Source: Tepidiforma sp.
Lineage (GTDB): Bacteria > Chloroflexota > Dehalococcoidia > Tepidiformales > Tepidiformaceae
Reading direction: 5' to 3'
Length of the DNA: 64,000 nucleotides
Assembly (NCBI RefSeq): GCF_026003995.1
Contig: NZ_BPIG01000002.1
Coordinates: forward strand, 620,001 to 684,000
The first letter of the stretch is position 1. Each line of letters opens with the position of its first letter. Shown here in pieces: positions 16,652 to 24,746 of the stretch. The translations under genes were made by a program, and so were the position numbers. Under the pieces are notes generated by a model that saw only the letters and a program-made list of their open reading frames with translations, was not told the DNA's origin and did not search any database.

Positions 16652-17510
16652 GCCGGCACGAACGTCCGCCGGCCGTCCCGCTCCGTCAGCCGCCCCGTCC
16701 CGGGGAACGGATTGTGCACGCAAATCAGCAGCGCGTTTTCCCGCAGCGCCCGCTCCGCCAGCTTCTTCTTCGACTCGAGCGACATCAGCGGCAGGATATC
16801 GAACGCCGCGATCCACGCCGGCCGCTCGACCTGCACCGCGTGGTGCACGAGGTCGCCCGTGTAGATCGCCGTCTCCCCGCCCGAACTCAGCACGATCGAC
16901 GCGTGGTCTGCCGTGTGCCCCGGCGTCGGCCAGAATTTCACCCCCGGGATCAGCTCCGTTTCCCCCTCCACCAGCTCCAGCTGCCCCGTCCCTGCAGCGG
17001 CGCGAAGTTCTCCTCGAAATACGTGCCCCGCGTTCGCTCGTTCGGGTGCATCGCCGCGTCGAACTCCCCCGCCTGGATGATGTACCGCGCCCGCGGGAAC
17101 GTCGGCACCAGCCGGCCGTCCTCCGTGCGCCGCGTGTTCCAGCCGCAGTGGTCCGCATGCAGGTGGGTGTTCGCCACCACGGTGATGTCCTCCGGCCCGA
17201 GCCCCAGCGCCCGCAGCCCCTCCAGCAGCCGGCCGTACTCCCCGGGGAAGCCGCGCTCCCGCGGGGTGCCCTGCACCTTGTCGCCCATCCCCGTATCCAC
17301 CAGCAGGATCTCGTCGCCGCTCCGCACCACGATGCAGTTCAGCGAGAGCGTCATCCGGTGCTCTCGGTCGATGTTCTCCGGCCCGATGATCGGCTCCCAC
17401 ATCACCCGCGGCACGAGCCCCATCACCGCGCCCGCGTCCAGCTTGATGTACCCGTCGCAGATGACGGCGATGTCGAGGTTTCCCACCCGGTAGCGCACCG
17501 GCTCGTCCAT
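16648..17510 (-). CDS. Metallo-beta-lactamase-fold hydrolase, frameshifted
   Basis: About 287 residues after restoring one base. The metal motif is NTHLHADHCG, followed by PTPGHTADHASI and YTGDLVHHAV, typical of N-acyl-homoserine-lactonase/UlaG-like MBL proteins. The frame breaks near the CCC run 16990-16992; adding one base gives FAPLQGTGQLELVEGETE. The start at 17510 is chosen over 17540 because TATCGT (17518-17523) lies seven bases upstream. Hydrolytic substrate unknown; it heads the operon with the GcvT-like and Nudix-like genes. Confidence 0.8.
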
Positions 17511-17517
17511 GCCTCGA

Positions 17518-17523
17518 ACGATA
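17518..17523 (-). promoter_or_regulatory. -10 box TATCGT, leaderless
   Basis: TATCGT on the minus strand, seven bases before the ATG at 17510. Confidence 0.5.
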
Positions 17524-17578
17524 CCGGCCCGCACGTCCAAACCGCTACCGCCGGCTTCCGTTGCCCGCCCCTCGTAGC

Positions 17579-17592
17579 TGCAACTCTTTGCA
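17579..17592. promoter_or_regulatory. Inverted repeat upstream of cbiM, candidate operator
   Basis: TGCAA-CTCT-TTGCA, perfect 5-bp arms around four bases, with another TGCA at 17600-17603. It lies 40 bp before the CbiM start, where a metalloregulator could bind. No known box (Zur, NikR, Fur) is matched closely. Confidence 0.35.
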
Positions 17593-17632
17593 GGTAAACT
17601 GCATCTCGGAACGCAGGCACCCGGGAGAACCC

Positions 17633-18301
17633 ATGACCCCCATCTTCCTCCTCCACGCCGCCGACGGGTTCTTCTCCGTCCCAGTCAGCATCGTCTTCTG
17701 GGTCATCACCGCCGCCGCCCTCGCCGTCTCGCTCCGGCAGGTCAGCGCCCGGCTCGATGACCGCGCCATCCCCCTCATGGGCGTCATGGCCGCCTTCATC
17801 TTTGCCGGGCAGATGTTCAACTTCCAGATTCCCGGCGGCACCTCCGGCCACCTGCTCGGCGGCGTCCTCGCCGCGGTCCTCCTCGGCCCCTACGCGGCCA
17901 CTATCGTGATGGCCTGCGTCATCGCCGTGCAGGCCATCGTCTTCCAGGACGGCGGCCTCGTCGTCCTCGGCGTCAACATCTTCAACATGGGGCTCATCGG
18001 CACCTTCGGCGGCTACGCCGTCTACCGCGCCATCGCTGCCGTGCTCGGCGGCGAAGCGAAAGGCCGCCTCCCGGCCGCCGCCGTCGCCGCCTGGCTCTCC
18101 GTCGTCGCTGCCGCCGTCGTCTGCTCCTTCCAGCTCGCCGCCTCCGGCACCACCTCGCTCGAAGCCGCACTCGTCGCCATGGTCGGCTGGCACGTCCTCA
18201 TCGGCATCGGCGAAGCCATCATCACCGTCGGCGCACTCGCCTTCATCCAGGCCTCCCGCGCCGACCTCCTCACCCTCCGCGACGCCCGCGCCGCTTCGTA
18301 G
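17633..18301 (+). CDS. cbiM: ECF-type cobalt/nickel transporter substrate-binding permease CbiM-like
   Basis: 222 residues, ATG at 17633 behind GGGAGA. About six TM segments. Family signatures: HAADGFFSVPVS, IPLMGVMAAFIFAGQM, GGTSGHLLGGVLAA, FQDGGLVVLGVNIFNMGLIG. CbiM/NikM captures Co2+ or Ni2+ using its N-terminal Met-His. Here the His is preceded by seven residues (MTPIFLL), so the metal site must differ or the N-terminus must be processed. The His in TSGHLLGG is kept. First gene of a coupled CbiM-PDGLE-CbiQ-CbiO set. Confidence 0.88.
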   Translation: MTPIFLLHAADGFFSVPVSIVFWVITAAALAVSLRQVSARLDDRAIPLMGVMAAFIFAGQMFNFQIPGGTSGHLLGGVLAAVLLGPYAATIVMACVIAVQAIVFQDGGLVVLGVNIFNMGLIGTFGGYAVYRAIAAVLGGEAKGRLPAAAVAAWLSVVAAAVVCSFQLAASGTTSLEAALVAMVGWHVLIGIGEAIITVGALAFIQASRADLLTLRDARAAS

Positions 18302-18310
18302 GAGCCCCCT

Positions 18311-18637
18311 ATGTCGACCGCCCCGAAGTCCCGCTCCTTCCTGAAACGCTACGGCTGGGTGCTCGCCGGCCTCCTCATCGCCGTCCTCGTCGTCGTCCTC
18401 CTCGCGCCTGCCGCCTCCTCCGACCCCGACGGCCTCGACCGCGTCGCCGAAGACAAGGAGTTCGTCCACAAGGGCAAGGACCCCGCCTACGAGTGGCTCC
18501 CCGACTACACCATCCCAGGCGTCGACGACGAGCGCCTGAGCGTCATCCTCTCGGGCCTCATCGGCGTCGGCATCGTCTTCGGCGTCACGCTTGGCCTCGC
18601 CGCGGCCGTCCGCGCCTCCCGGAGGGCCCGCACCTGA
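18311..18637 (+). CDS. PDGLE-domain (CbiN-like) membrane protein
   Basis: 108 residues with an N-terminal TM (WVLAGLLIAVLVVVLLAPAA) followed at once by SSDPDGLDRVAEDKEF, the PDGLE signature. A periplasmic stretch and a second TM (VILSGLIGVGIVFGVTLGLAAAV) follow. In Co/Ni ECF systems PDGLE or CbiN proteins are small partners of CbiM. It starts 9 bases after cbiM and its TGA overlaps the CTG start of cbiQ. Confidence 0.88.
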   Translation: MSTAPKSRSFLKRYGWVLAGLLIAVLVVVLLAPAASSDPDGLDRVAEDKEFVHKGKDPAYEWLPDYTIPGVDDERLSVILSGLIGVGIVFGVTLGLAAAVRASRRART

Positions 18638-19428
18638 ACCTCGACCGCTACCTCCCCCGCGAGAGTCCGCTCCACCGGGCGGATGCGCGCCTGAAGTTCC
18701 TCCTCGTCATCGCCTTCATCCTCTCGGTCAGCCTCCTCCCCGAAGGCGCCTTCCTCGCTCTCGCCGCCGCCTGGCTCACCCTCGCAGCCGTCTCCCTCTT
18801 CGCCCGCATCGGCCCCCTCCCCATGCTCCGCGGCGCCTTCATCGCGCTCCCCTTCGCCATCGCTGCCTTCCCGCTCATCTTCACCCGCCCCGGCCGGCCC
18901 ATCGCCGACCTCGACCTCGGCCTCTTCACCCTCACGCTCAGCGGCGAAGGCCTCATCGCCTTCGCGACCATCCTCCTGAAGAGCTGGGTCTCCGTTCAGG
19001 CTGCCGCCCTCCTCGTCTTCACGACCCCCTTCCACGACCTCCTCGAAGGTCTCGAACGCCTCCGGCTGCCCCGGCTCATGGTGGCCATCGTCGCCCTCAT
19101 GTACCGTTACCTCGCTGTGCTCACCGGCGAAGCCTCCCGCATGATGCGCGCCCGCGCCTCCCGCGCGGCAGTGCCCCCCGGCCGCAAACCGCCCCACTGG
19201 ACCTGGCAGGGCCGCGTCGTCGGCAACATGGTCGGCGCCCTCTTCATCCGCGCCTACGAACGCTCCGAGCGCGTCTACCTCGCGATGCAGTCCCGCGGCT
19301 ACGCCGGCCACCTCCGCCACCTCCACGACCGCCCCTTCCCGCGGCCCCAGCTCGCCCTCCTCCTCATCGCCGTTGCCGGCCTCGCCGCGTTCGAACTCAG
19401 CGCCCATACCTGGGTGCCCCGCCCATGA
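18634..19428 (+). CDS. cbiQ: ECF transporter transmembrane component CbiQ, CTG start
   Basis: 264 residues. The family N-terminus NLDRYLPRESPLHRADARLK begins right after a CTG at 18634. No ATG, GTG or TTG lies near in frame, and GGAGGG at 18621-18626 sits seven bases upstream, so CTG is the probable initiator. Five to six TM segments and the ATPase-coupling region (ARASRAAV and MQSRGYAGH) are present. CbiQ couples the ATPase to CbiM. CTGA overlap upstream and ATGA overlap with cbiO downstream. Confidence 0.85.
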   Translation: MNLDRYLPRESPLHRADARLKFLLVIAFILSVSLLPEGAFLALAAAWLTLAAVSLFARIGPLPMLRGAFIALPFAIAAFPLIFTRPGRPIADLDLGLFTLTLSGEGLIAFATILLKSWVSVQAAALLVFTTPFHDLLEGLERLRLPRLMVAIVALMYRYLAVLTGEASRMMRARASRAAVPPGRKPPHWTWQGRVVGNMVGALFIRAYERSERVYLAMQSRGYAGHLRHLHDRPFPRPQLALLLIAVAGLAAFELSAHTWVPRP

Positions 19429-20177
19429 CGCTCGAAGCCCCTGCCCTCGAGCCTCGTCCCGCCGCAGCGCCCCTCGTCCTCGTCGAGCGCCTCGTCTTCC
19501 GCTACCCGAACGGCCACCAGGCCCTCCACGGCGTCGACCTCCGCATCGAACCCGGCGAAAAGCTCGCCCTCATCGGCCCCAACGGCGCCGGCAAGAGCAC
19601 GCTCATGCTCCATCTCAACGGCATCCACCTCCCTGCCGAGGGCTCCGTCACCATCGCCGGCGTCCCCGTCACCCGCCAGAACCTCGGCCGCATCCGCGCC
19701 CTCGTCGGCCTCGTCTTCCAGGACCCGGATGACCAGCTCTTCAGCCCCACCGTCTACGACGACGTCGCTTTCGGCCCCATCCACATGGGGCTCTCGAAGG
19801 AGGAGGTCGAAGCGCGCGTTGCCCGCGCCCTCGAAGCCGTCGGCCTCGCCGGCCTCGAGCGCCGCCAGCCTTTCCACCTCTCCCTCGGCCAGCGCAAGCG
19901 CGCCGCTCTCGCGACCGTCCTCTCCATGTCCCCCGAACTGCTCGTCCTCGACGAACCCTCCGCCGGGCTCGACCCCCGCGGCCGCCGCGAACTCATCAAC
20001 CTCCTCCGCGGCCTCGACCAGACGCTCCTCGTCTCCACCCACGACATGCGCCTCGTCGCCGAAGTCTTCCCCCGCACCGTCATCCTCGATGAAGGCCGCA
20101 TCGTCGCCGATGGCCCCACTCCGGACCTCCTCGCCGACGCCGCCCTCCTCGAACGTCACGGGCTCGAAATGCCCTGA
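19425..20177 (+). CDS. cbiO: ECF transporter ATPase CbiO
   Basis: 250 residues. Walker A GPNGAGKST, Q-loop VFQDPDDQLFSPTVYDDVAFGP (characteristic of ECF ATPases), signature LSLGQRKRAA, Walker B LLVLDEPSAGLD and switch His STHD are all present. It powers CbiMQ uptake of Co2+/Ni2+. ATGA overlap with cbiQ. Confidence 0.93.
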   Translation: MTLEAPALEPRPAAAPLVLVERLVFRYPNGHQALHGVDLRIEPGEKLALIGPNGAGKSTLMLHLNGIHLPAEGSVTIAGVPVTRQNLGRIRALVGLVFQDPDDQLFSPTVYDDVAFGPIHMGLSKEEVEARVARALEAVGLAGLERRQPFHLSLGQRKRAALATVLSMSPELLVLDEPSAGLDPRGRRELINLLRGLDQTLLVSTHDMRLVAEVFPRTVILDEGRIVADGPTPDLLADAALLERHGLEMP

Positions 20178-20212
20178 ACCCCGCGCGGTGACGGGATTTC
20201 GCCTCCCGCTCG

Positions 20213-20218
20213 TATACT
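20213..20218 (+). promoter_or_regulatory. -10 box TATACT, leaderless
   Basis: TATACT eight bases before the GTG at 20227; a weak GTGACG lies 19 bp upstream (20188-20193). Gives the SirB1-Crp-GDPD genes a promoter of their own. Confidence 0.5.
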
Positions 20219-20226
20219 GGATTGGA

Positions 20227-21063
20227 GTGAATACCGCCGACTTCGACGCCTTCGAGGCCGCCGTTGCCGGTCACCCCGACGAGGTTGACCTCTTCTCCGC
20301 CGCCATGATCATCGCCCGGCTCGGCGGCCACCCGGTCGACCCGCACGCGGCCGCACGCGCGCTCGACATCATCGCCGAAGACGTCCTCGCCGAGGCCGGC
20401 GACCGCCCCTCCCACGAAGCGCTCGCCCACGCCATCGACCACCAGCTCTTCGCCGTCCGCGGCTTCCGCGGCAGCTTCGAACACTACGACGACCCCGAAA
20501 ACTCCTACCTCGACCGCGTCCTCGAGCGCCGGGTCGGCATCCCGATCACCCTCTCCCTCGTCTACCTCGAAATCGCAGCGCGCGTCGGCCTCCCGGCCGA
20601 AGGCGTCGGATTCCCCGGCCACTTCATCGTCCGCTACGGCGAACCCGGCAGCTACACCTACCTCGACCCCTTCCAGCAGGGCGCCCGGCTCGATGAAGCC
20701 GAACTCCTCGCCATGCTCCGCGGCCTCGACCTCGGCGGAGCCCGCCCCGAGACCTTCCTCGCCGCCGTCACCCGCCGCCAAATCCTCCAGCGGATGCTGA
20801 ACAACCTCCACGACATCTTCCGCAACCGCCGCGACATCCAGCGCTGGCACGATACCATCGAGCTCCAGCTCCGCCTCGCGCCATGGAACGTCGCTCTCAT
20901 CGGCGAACGCGGCATGCTCCGCTACCGCCTCGGCCGCCTCGAAGAAGCCCTGCCCGACCTCGAAACCTACGTCTCCGTCACCGAGAAAGACGCCAGCCCT
21001 GGCGCCATCCGCCTGCTCGACCAGCTCCGAATCCGCTATCGCAACATGGGGGAATCGCGATGA
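20227..21063 (+). CDS. SirB1-family transglutaminase-like / TPR protein
   Basis: 278 residues. GTG start set by the conserved N-terminus and the TATACT box; no good SD. The transglutaminase-like region includes DPENSYLDRVLERRVGIPIT, LVYLEIAARVG and GFPGHFIVRY, followed by TPR-like helices (RMLNNLHDIFRNRRD to LEEALPDLETYV). Members of this family usually sit near prmC/sirB2 or regulators; activity unknown. ATGA overlap with the Crp/Fnr gene. Confidence 0.82.
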   Translation: MNTADFDAFEAAVAGHPDEVDLFSAAMIIARLGGHPVDPHAAARALDIIAEDVLAEAGDRPSHEALAHAIDHQLFAVRGFRGSFEHYDDPENSYLDRVLERRVGIPITLSLVYLEIAARVGLPAEGVGFPGHFIVRYGEPGSYTYLDPFQQGARLDEAELLAMLRGLDLGGARPETFLAAVTRRQILQRMLNNLHDIFRNRRDIQRWHDTIELQLRLAPWNVALIGERGMLRYRLGRLEEALPDLETYVSVTEKDASPGAIRLLDQLRIRYRNMGESR

Positions 21064-21836
21064 CCATCGAAACGCCAGCCCGCCACACCCAGCCCCGCGG
21101 CCGCCAGGCGCTCCAGCGCTCCATCGCCTGGTACCTGCGCCAGCTCTCCCGCGTCCTCAACGTCCTCAGCGACGAAGAGCTCGAGCGCCTCATCCCCCAT
21201 CTCACCGAGCGCCGCTTCAAACCGCGCCAAATCATCTTCGCCGCCGGCGACCCCGCCGAGCGCGTCTACCTCATCCTCAAAGGCCGCGTCAAAATCTTCC
21301 AGGTCGCCGACAACGGCAAGGAGATCATCCTCGACGTCGTCGGCAAGGGTGACGTGGTCGGCGATATGGCCATCGTCGAAGACGGCGAGCGCACCGCCAC
21401 CGCGCAGGCCATCGAAGAGACCATGGCCGTCTCCATCACCTGGGAAGACTTCTCTCACCTCCTCCAGCAGTCTCCCCGCCTCGGTTTCGCCATGATGGAG
21501 CTCATGGCCCGCCGCCTGGCCGGCATGCAGCGCACCTTCATGAACATCGTCTCCAAGCCGGTCTCCGCACGGCTCGCCGATACCCTCCTCGCCCGCAGCG
21601 AGGACGGCATCATCCGCCTCGGCCTCACCCACCAGGAGCTCGCCCAGACCATCGGCACCAGCCGCGAAACCGTCACCGCCCTCCTCTCCCGCTTCGTCAC
21701 CCTCGGCGCCATCTCCCCCATCCCGGATGGCTACCGTATCGAAGATGAAGACCTCCTCGATGACATCGCTGCCGGCGAAATCCCCGTCTCCCCGCGCCAT
21801 CCCGTGAACGCGCCGGCCAGTACCATGGCAGGGTGA
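21060..21836 (+). CDS. Crp/Fnr-family transcriptional regulator
   Basis: 258 residues. Cyclic-nucleotide-binding beta-barrel (IIFAAGDPAERVYLILKGRVKIF, VVGKGDVVGDMAIV), dimer helix, and a winged HTH (LTHQELAQTIGTSRETVTALLSR). No N-terminal Cys cluster, so not an Fe-S FNR; the canonical cAMP Arg-Thr-Ala motif is replaced by ERTATAQ. Ligand unknown. Acidic tail after the HTH. Coupled to the SirB1-like gene and to the GDPD gene by 4-base overlaps. Confidence 0.92.
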   Translation: MTIETPARHTQPRGRQALQRSIAWYLRQLSRVLNVLSDEELERLIPHLTERRFKPRQIIFAAGDPAERVYLILKGRVKIFQVADNGKEIILDVVGKGDVVGDMAIVEDGERTATAQAIEETMAVSITWEDFSHLLQQSPRLGFAMMELMARRLAGMQRTFMNIVSKPVSARLADTLLARSEDGIIRLGLTHQELAQTIGTSRETVTALLSRFVTLGAISPIPDGYRIEDEDLLDDIAAGEIPVSPRHPVNAPASTMAG

Positions 21837-22525
21837 CTCCCGCGGCTCCCGGTCCGCTCTCGCCGGAGCACCCCCGCCCGCTCCTCATCGCCCACGGCGG
21901 CGGCAACGACCCCGCCGCTGCCGCCGCCGCCATCGAGGCCCGCGCCGACCTCCTCGAGGTCGACCTCTGGCTCCACCGCGGCCGCTTCGAAGCCCGCCAC
22001 GAGCGCCGTATCCGCTTCTTCCCCTTCCTCGTCGAAACCTGGTACCTGAAGCGGCTCCCTTCCGCCCACTTCGGCCTCGAAGAGCTGCTCGACCTCGCCG
22101 CCGGCTCTGGCGCCGGTATCCTCCTCGACCTCAAAGACGGCGGCGACGGCACCGCCGCCGCCCTCCACCGCCTCCTCCGCGCCCTCGAACACCATCCGCC
22201 GGTCGTCGCCTCGTCCCAGTCCTGGGCCGTCCTCCGCGCGCTCCACGACCTCATCCCCTCCATCGACCTCCTCTACTCCATCGACGTCCGCGCCAAGCTC
22301 GATCTCTTCCTCAGCGTCGCCGAGCGCGATCCCCTCCCCCGCGGCGTCTCCTGCCGCCACAGCCTGCTCACCCGCCCCGTCGTCGAGGAGCTTCGCCGCC
22401 GCGGCCTCGCCGTCGTCGCCTGGACCGTCGATGACCTCGACCGCGCCCAGGAGCTCGCCGACTGGGGCGTCGACGGCATCACCACCCATCGCGTCGCCGA
22501 GCTCCGCGACGCCCTTCGCCACTAG
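21833..22525 (+). CDS. Glycerophosphodiester phosphodiesterase-family protein
   Basis: 230 residues, GTG start overlapping the Crp/Fnr stop. TIM-barrel GDPD features: LLIAHGGGNDP (catalytic His; usual HRG is HGG), EVDLWLHRGRFEARHER with metal-binding Glu/Asp and the second His, LDLKDGGDG and VVAWTVDDLD. Hydrolyses glycerophosphodiesters to sn-glycerol-3-phosphate in lipid turnover. The HRG to HGG change removes an Arg found in most members, so activity should be tested rather than assumed. Confidence 0.82.
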   Translation: MTPAAPGPLSPEHPRPLLIAHGGGNDPAAAAAAIEARADLLEVDLWLHRGRFEARHERRIRFFPFLVETWYLKRLPSAHFGLEELLDLAAGSGAGILLDLKDGGDGTAAALHRLLRALEHHPPVVASSQSWAVLRALHDLIPSIDLLYSIDVRAKLDLFLSVAERDPLPRGVSCRHSLLTRPVVEELRRRGLAVVAWTVDDLDRAQELADWGVDGITTHRVAELRDALRH

Positions 22526-22527
22526 CC

Positions 22528-23760
22528 ATGGCCGAACCGCTCGCCGTCTACGTCCACATCCCCTTCTGCACCATCAAGTGCGGCTACTGCGACTTCAACG
22601 CTTACGCCGGGATGGATGCCCTCAAGGATGCCTATGCCCGCGCCCTGCTCCGCGAAGCTCAGGCCGCCCGCCCGCTCCTCGCCGGGCGCGCTATCGCCTC
22701 CGTTGGCTTCGGCGGCGGCACCCCCGGCGAATTCCCTGCGCAGCACCTCGCCGCCCTGCTCGAGCGGCTCCGCTCCATCGCTCCGTTCGAACCCGGCGCC
22801 GAAGTCACCCTCGAAGTCAACCCCGGGACCTCGTCGCCGCCGTACCTCCGCGCCCTCCGCGCCGCCGGCGTCACCCGCCTCTCCATCGGTGCCCAATCCT
22901 TCCATCCCGCCGAGCTCGCCTTCCTCGACCGCATCCACTCGCCCGAGGCAACCGCCGCCGCCGTGGCCGCCGCCCGCGTCGCCGGGTTCGAAAGCGTCAG
23001 CCTCGACCTCATCTACGGCCTGCCAGGCCAGTCGCTCGATGCGTGGCGCGAAAGCCTCCGCGCCGCCCTGCGCCTCGATCCCGACCACATCTCCTGCTAC
23101 GCCCTCACCGTCGAAGAAGGGACCCCGCTCGCCGCCCGCATCGCCCGCGGCGAGGTCGAACCGCCCGACCCGGACCTCGCCGCCGACATGTACGAAGCCG
23201 CCTCCGCGCTCCTCGAAGCCGCCGGGTTCCGCCAGTACGAACTCTCGAACTGGGCCCGCGCCGGCCACGAGTCACGACATAACCGCGCCTACTGGACCGA
23301 TCGCGACTACCTCGCCCTCGGTGCCGGCGCCCACGGCTACCTCGGCGGCGAACGGTACGAAAACGTCGCCCACCCGCGCGCCTACATCGCCGCTGTCGAA
23401 GCCGCGCCGCCCGGCAATCCGCGCCCCGCGCTCGCACGCGTCACCACGCCGTCGCCCCCGGCGCAGGTCGCCGACTGGCTCGCGCTCCGCCTCCGCCTGC
23501 TCGAAGGTTTCGACCCTGCCGAGTTCGAACGCCGCTGGTCCGTCCCGCTCGAAGCCGCCGCCGGTACGGTCCTCCGTGAACTCGCCGAAGCCGGTCTCCT
23601 CGAGCTCGCGCCGCGCTTCCGCCTCACCGCCCGCGGCCGGCTGCTCCACGGCGAAATCGCCGCCCGCCTCCTGGTCCACCTCGAGGCGACTGCGTCCCGG
23701 CTGCCGGGTCTCGCCGCCCGCGCCGCGCCGGCGGCCCCATCGCACGCGCAGCCGACGTAA
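22528..23760 (+). CDS. hemW: Radical SAM protein HemW
   Basis: 410 residues. Radical-SAM cluster CTIKCGYCDF, GGGTP motif (GFGGGTPGEF), EVNPGT, RLSIGAQSF, DLIYGLPGQ, YELSNWARAG and HNRAYWT, which together identify HemW rather than HemN. HemW binds heme and is thought to be a heme chaperone, not a coproporphyrinogen oxidase. It lies two bases after the GDPD gene at the end of the plus-strand run. Confidence 0.93.
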   Translation: MAEPLAVYVHIPFCTIKCGYCDFNAYAGMDALKDAYARALLREAQAARPLLAGRAIASVGFGGGTPGEFPAQHLAALLERLRSIAPFEPGAEVTLEVNPGTSSPPYLRALRAAGVTRLSIGAQSFHPAELAFLDRIHSPEATAAAVAAARVAGFESVSLDLIYGLPGQSLDAWRESLRAALRLDPDHISCYALTVEEGTPLAARIARGEVEPPDPDLAADMYEAASALLEAAGFRQYELSNWARAGHESRHNRAYWTDRDYLALGAGAHGYLGGERYENVAHPRAYIAAVEAAPPGNPRPALARVTTPSPPAQVADWLALRLRLLEGFDPAEFERRWSVPLEAAAGTVLRELAEAGLLELAPRFRLTARGRLLHGEIAARLLVHLEATASRLPGLAARAAPAAPSHAQPT

Positions 23761-23767
23761 CGCCCGC

Positions 23768-24742
23768 TCAGGCCGCTTCGGCTGCCGCCAGCTCCTGCTG
23801 CCCGCGGATCTTCCGCCAGAACCGTGCCAGGTCGCGGTTCTCCCACGCCACCAGCACCTGCGACGCCACGCCGATGCTCGAGTACGTCCCGGCCACGATG
23901 CCGACGAGCAGCACCAGCAGGAAGTTCCGGATCGTCTCGCCGCCGATGAGCAGCATCGCCACGATCGTCAGCACCACCACCAGCGACGTGTTGATCGACC
24001 GCGCCAGCGTCTCCGTCAGACTCGCGTTCACCGCCTCTTCGAACGGCACGTAGGGGTCGTGCGTCACCATCTCGCGGATGCGGTCGAACACCACGATCGT
24101 GTCGTGCACCGAGAAGCCGATGACCGTCAGGATCGCCGTGATGAAGGCGGTGTCCACTTCCACCCCGCGGAACTCGCCGAGGATGGCGAACAGCCCCATC
24201 ACGATGACCGCGTCGTGCACGAGCGCGATGACCGCGCACGCGCCGTACCGCCACGGCTTCGGCAGCTGCCGGAACGCCAGCCAGATGTAGACCAGGATCG
24301 CCGCCGCCGCCGCGATGACGGCCAGCGTCGCGTACCGCGCGATCTCCGCCGAGACCGCGCCCGACACCGTCGCGAAATCCTTCCGCTGCAGCGCGCCGAA
24401 CCGCTCCTGCAGCCCCCGCTCGATGTCGTCGATCTCGCCCGGCGGCACCGGCCCCGCGCCCGCCGTCAGGCTCGGCGCGTTCTCCAGCTCGCTCGTCCGC
24501 ACGATGTACGTGTTCTCGCCCGAAGCCTGCACCCGCGCCTCCGGGTGCCCAAGCTCCCGCATCGCCTGCCGCAGCTCCGCCTGCGAAACAGGCCGATCGA
24601 GGAACTGGATCGTGAACGTCGACCCCGACGTGAACTCGATCCCCGGCTTCAGACCCCAGATCGCCAGCGCCGCCAGCGCCGCGACGAAAAACACGCCCGA
24701 GAACCCGAGGTACCACCACCGCTTGCCAGCGAAGTCCAGCAT
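23768..24742 (-). CDS. secF: Protein translocase subunit SecF
   Basis: 324 residues. TM1, GIEFTSGSTFTIQF (SecF motif), periplasmic domain, then five TMs with VIGFSVHDTIVVFDRIRE and LARSINTSLVVVLT. Part of SecDF-YajC, which uses proton motive force to pull translocated proteins. Follows secD by 4 bases. Confidence 0.96.
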   Translation of the reverse strand: MLDFAGKRWWYLGFSGVFFVAALAALAIWGLKPGIEFTSGSTFTIQFLDRPVSQAELRQAMRELGHPEARVQASGENTYIVRTSELENAPSLTAGAGPVPPGEIDDIERGLQERFGALQRKDFATVSGAVSAEIARYATLAVIAAAAAILVYIWLAFRQLPKPWRYGACAVIALVHDAVIVMGLFAILGEFRGVEVDTAFITAILTVIGFSVHDTIVVFDRIREMVTHDPYVPFEEAVNASLTETLARSINTSLVVVLTIVAMLLIGGETIRNFLLVLLVGIVAGTYSSIGVASQVLVAWENRDLARFWRKIRGQQELAAAEAA

Positions 24743-24746
24743 CGGC

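Noticed and set aside
17511-17632. Cobalamin riboswitch before cbiM
   Set aside because: The gap is 122 bases and lacks the conserved B12-box and core segments.
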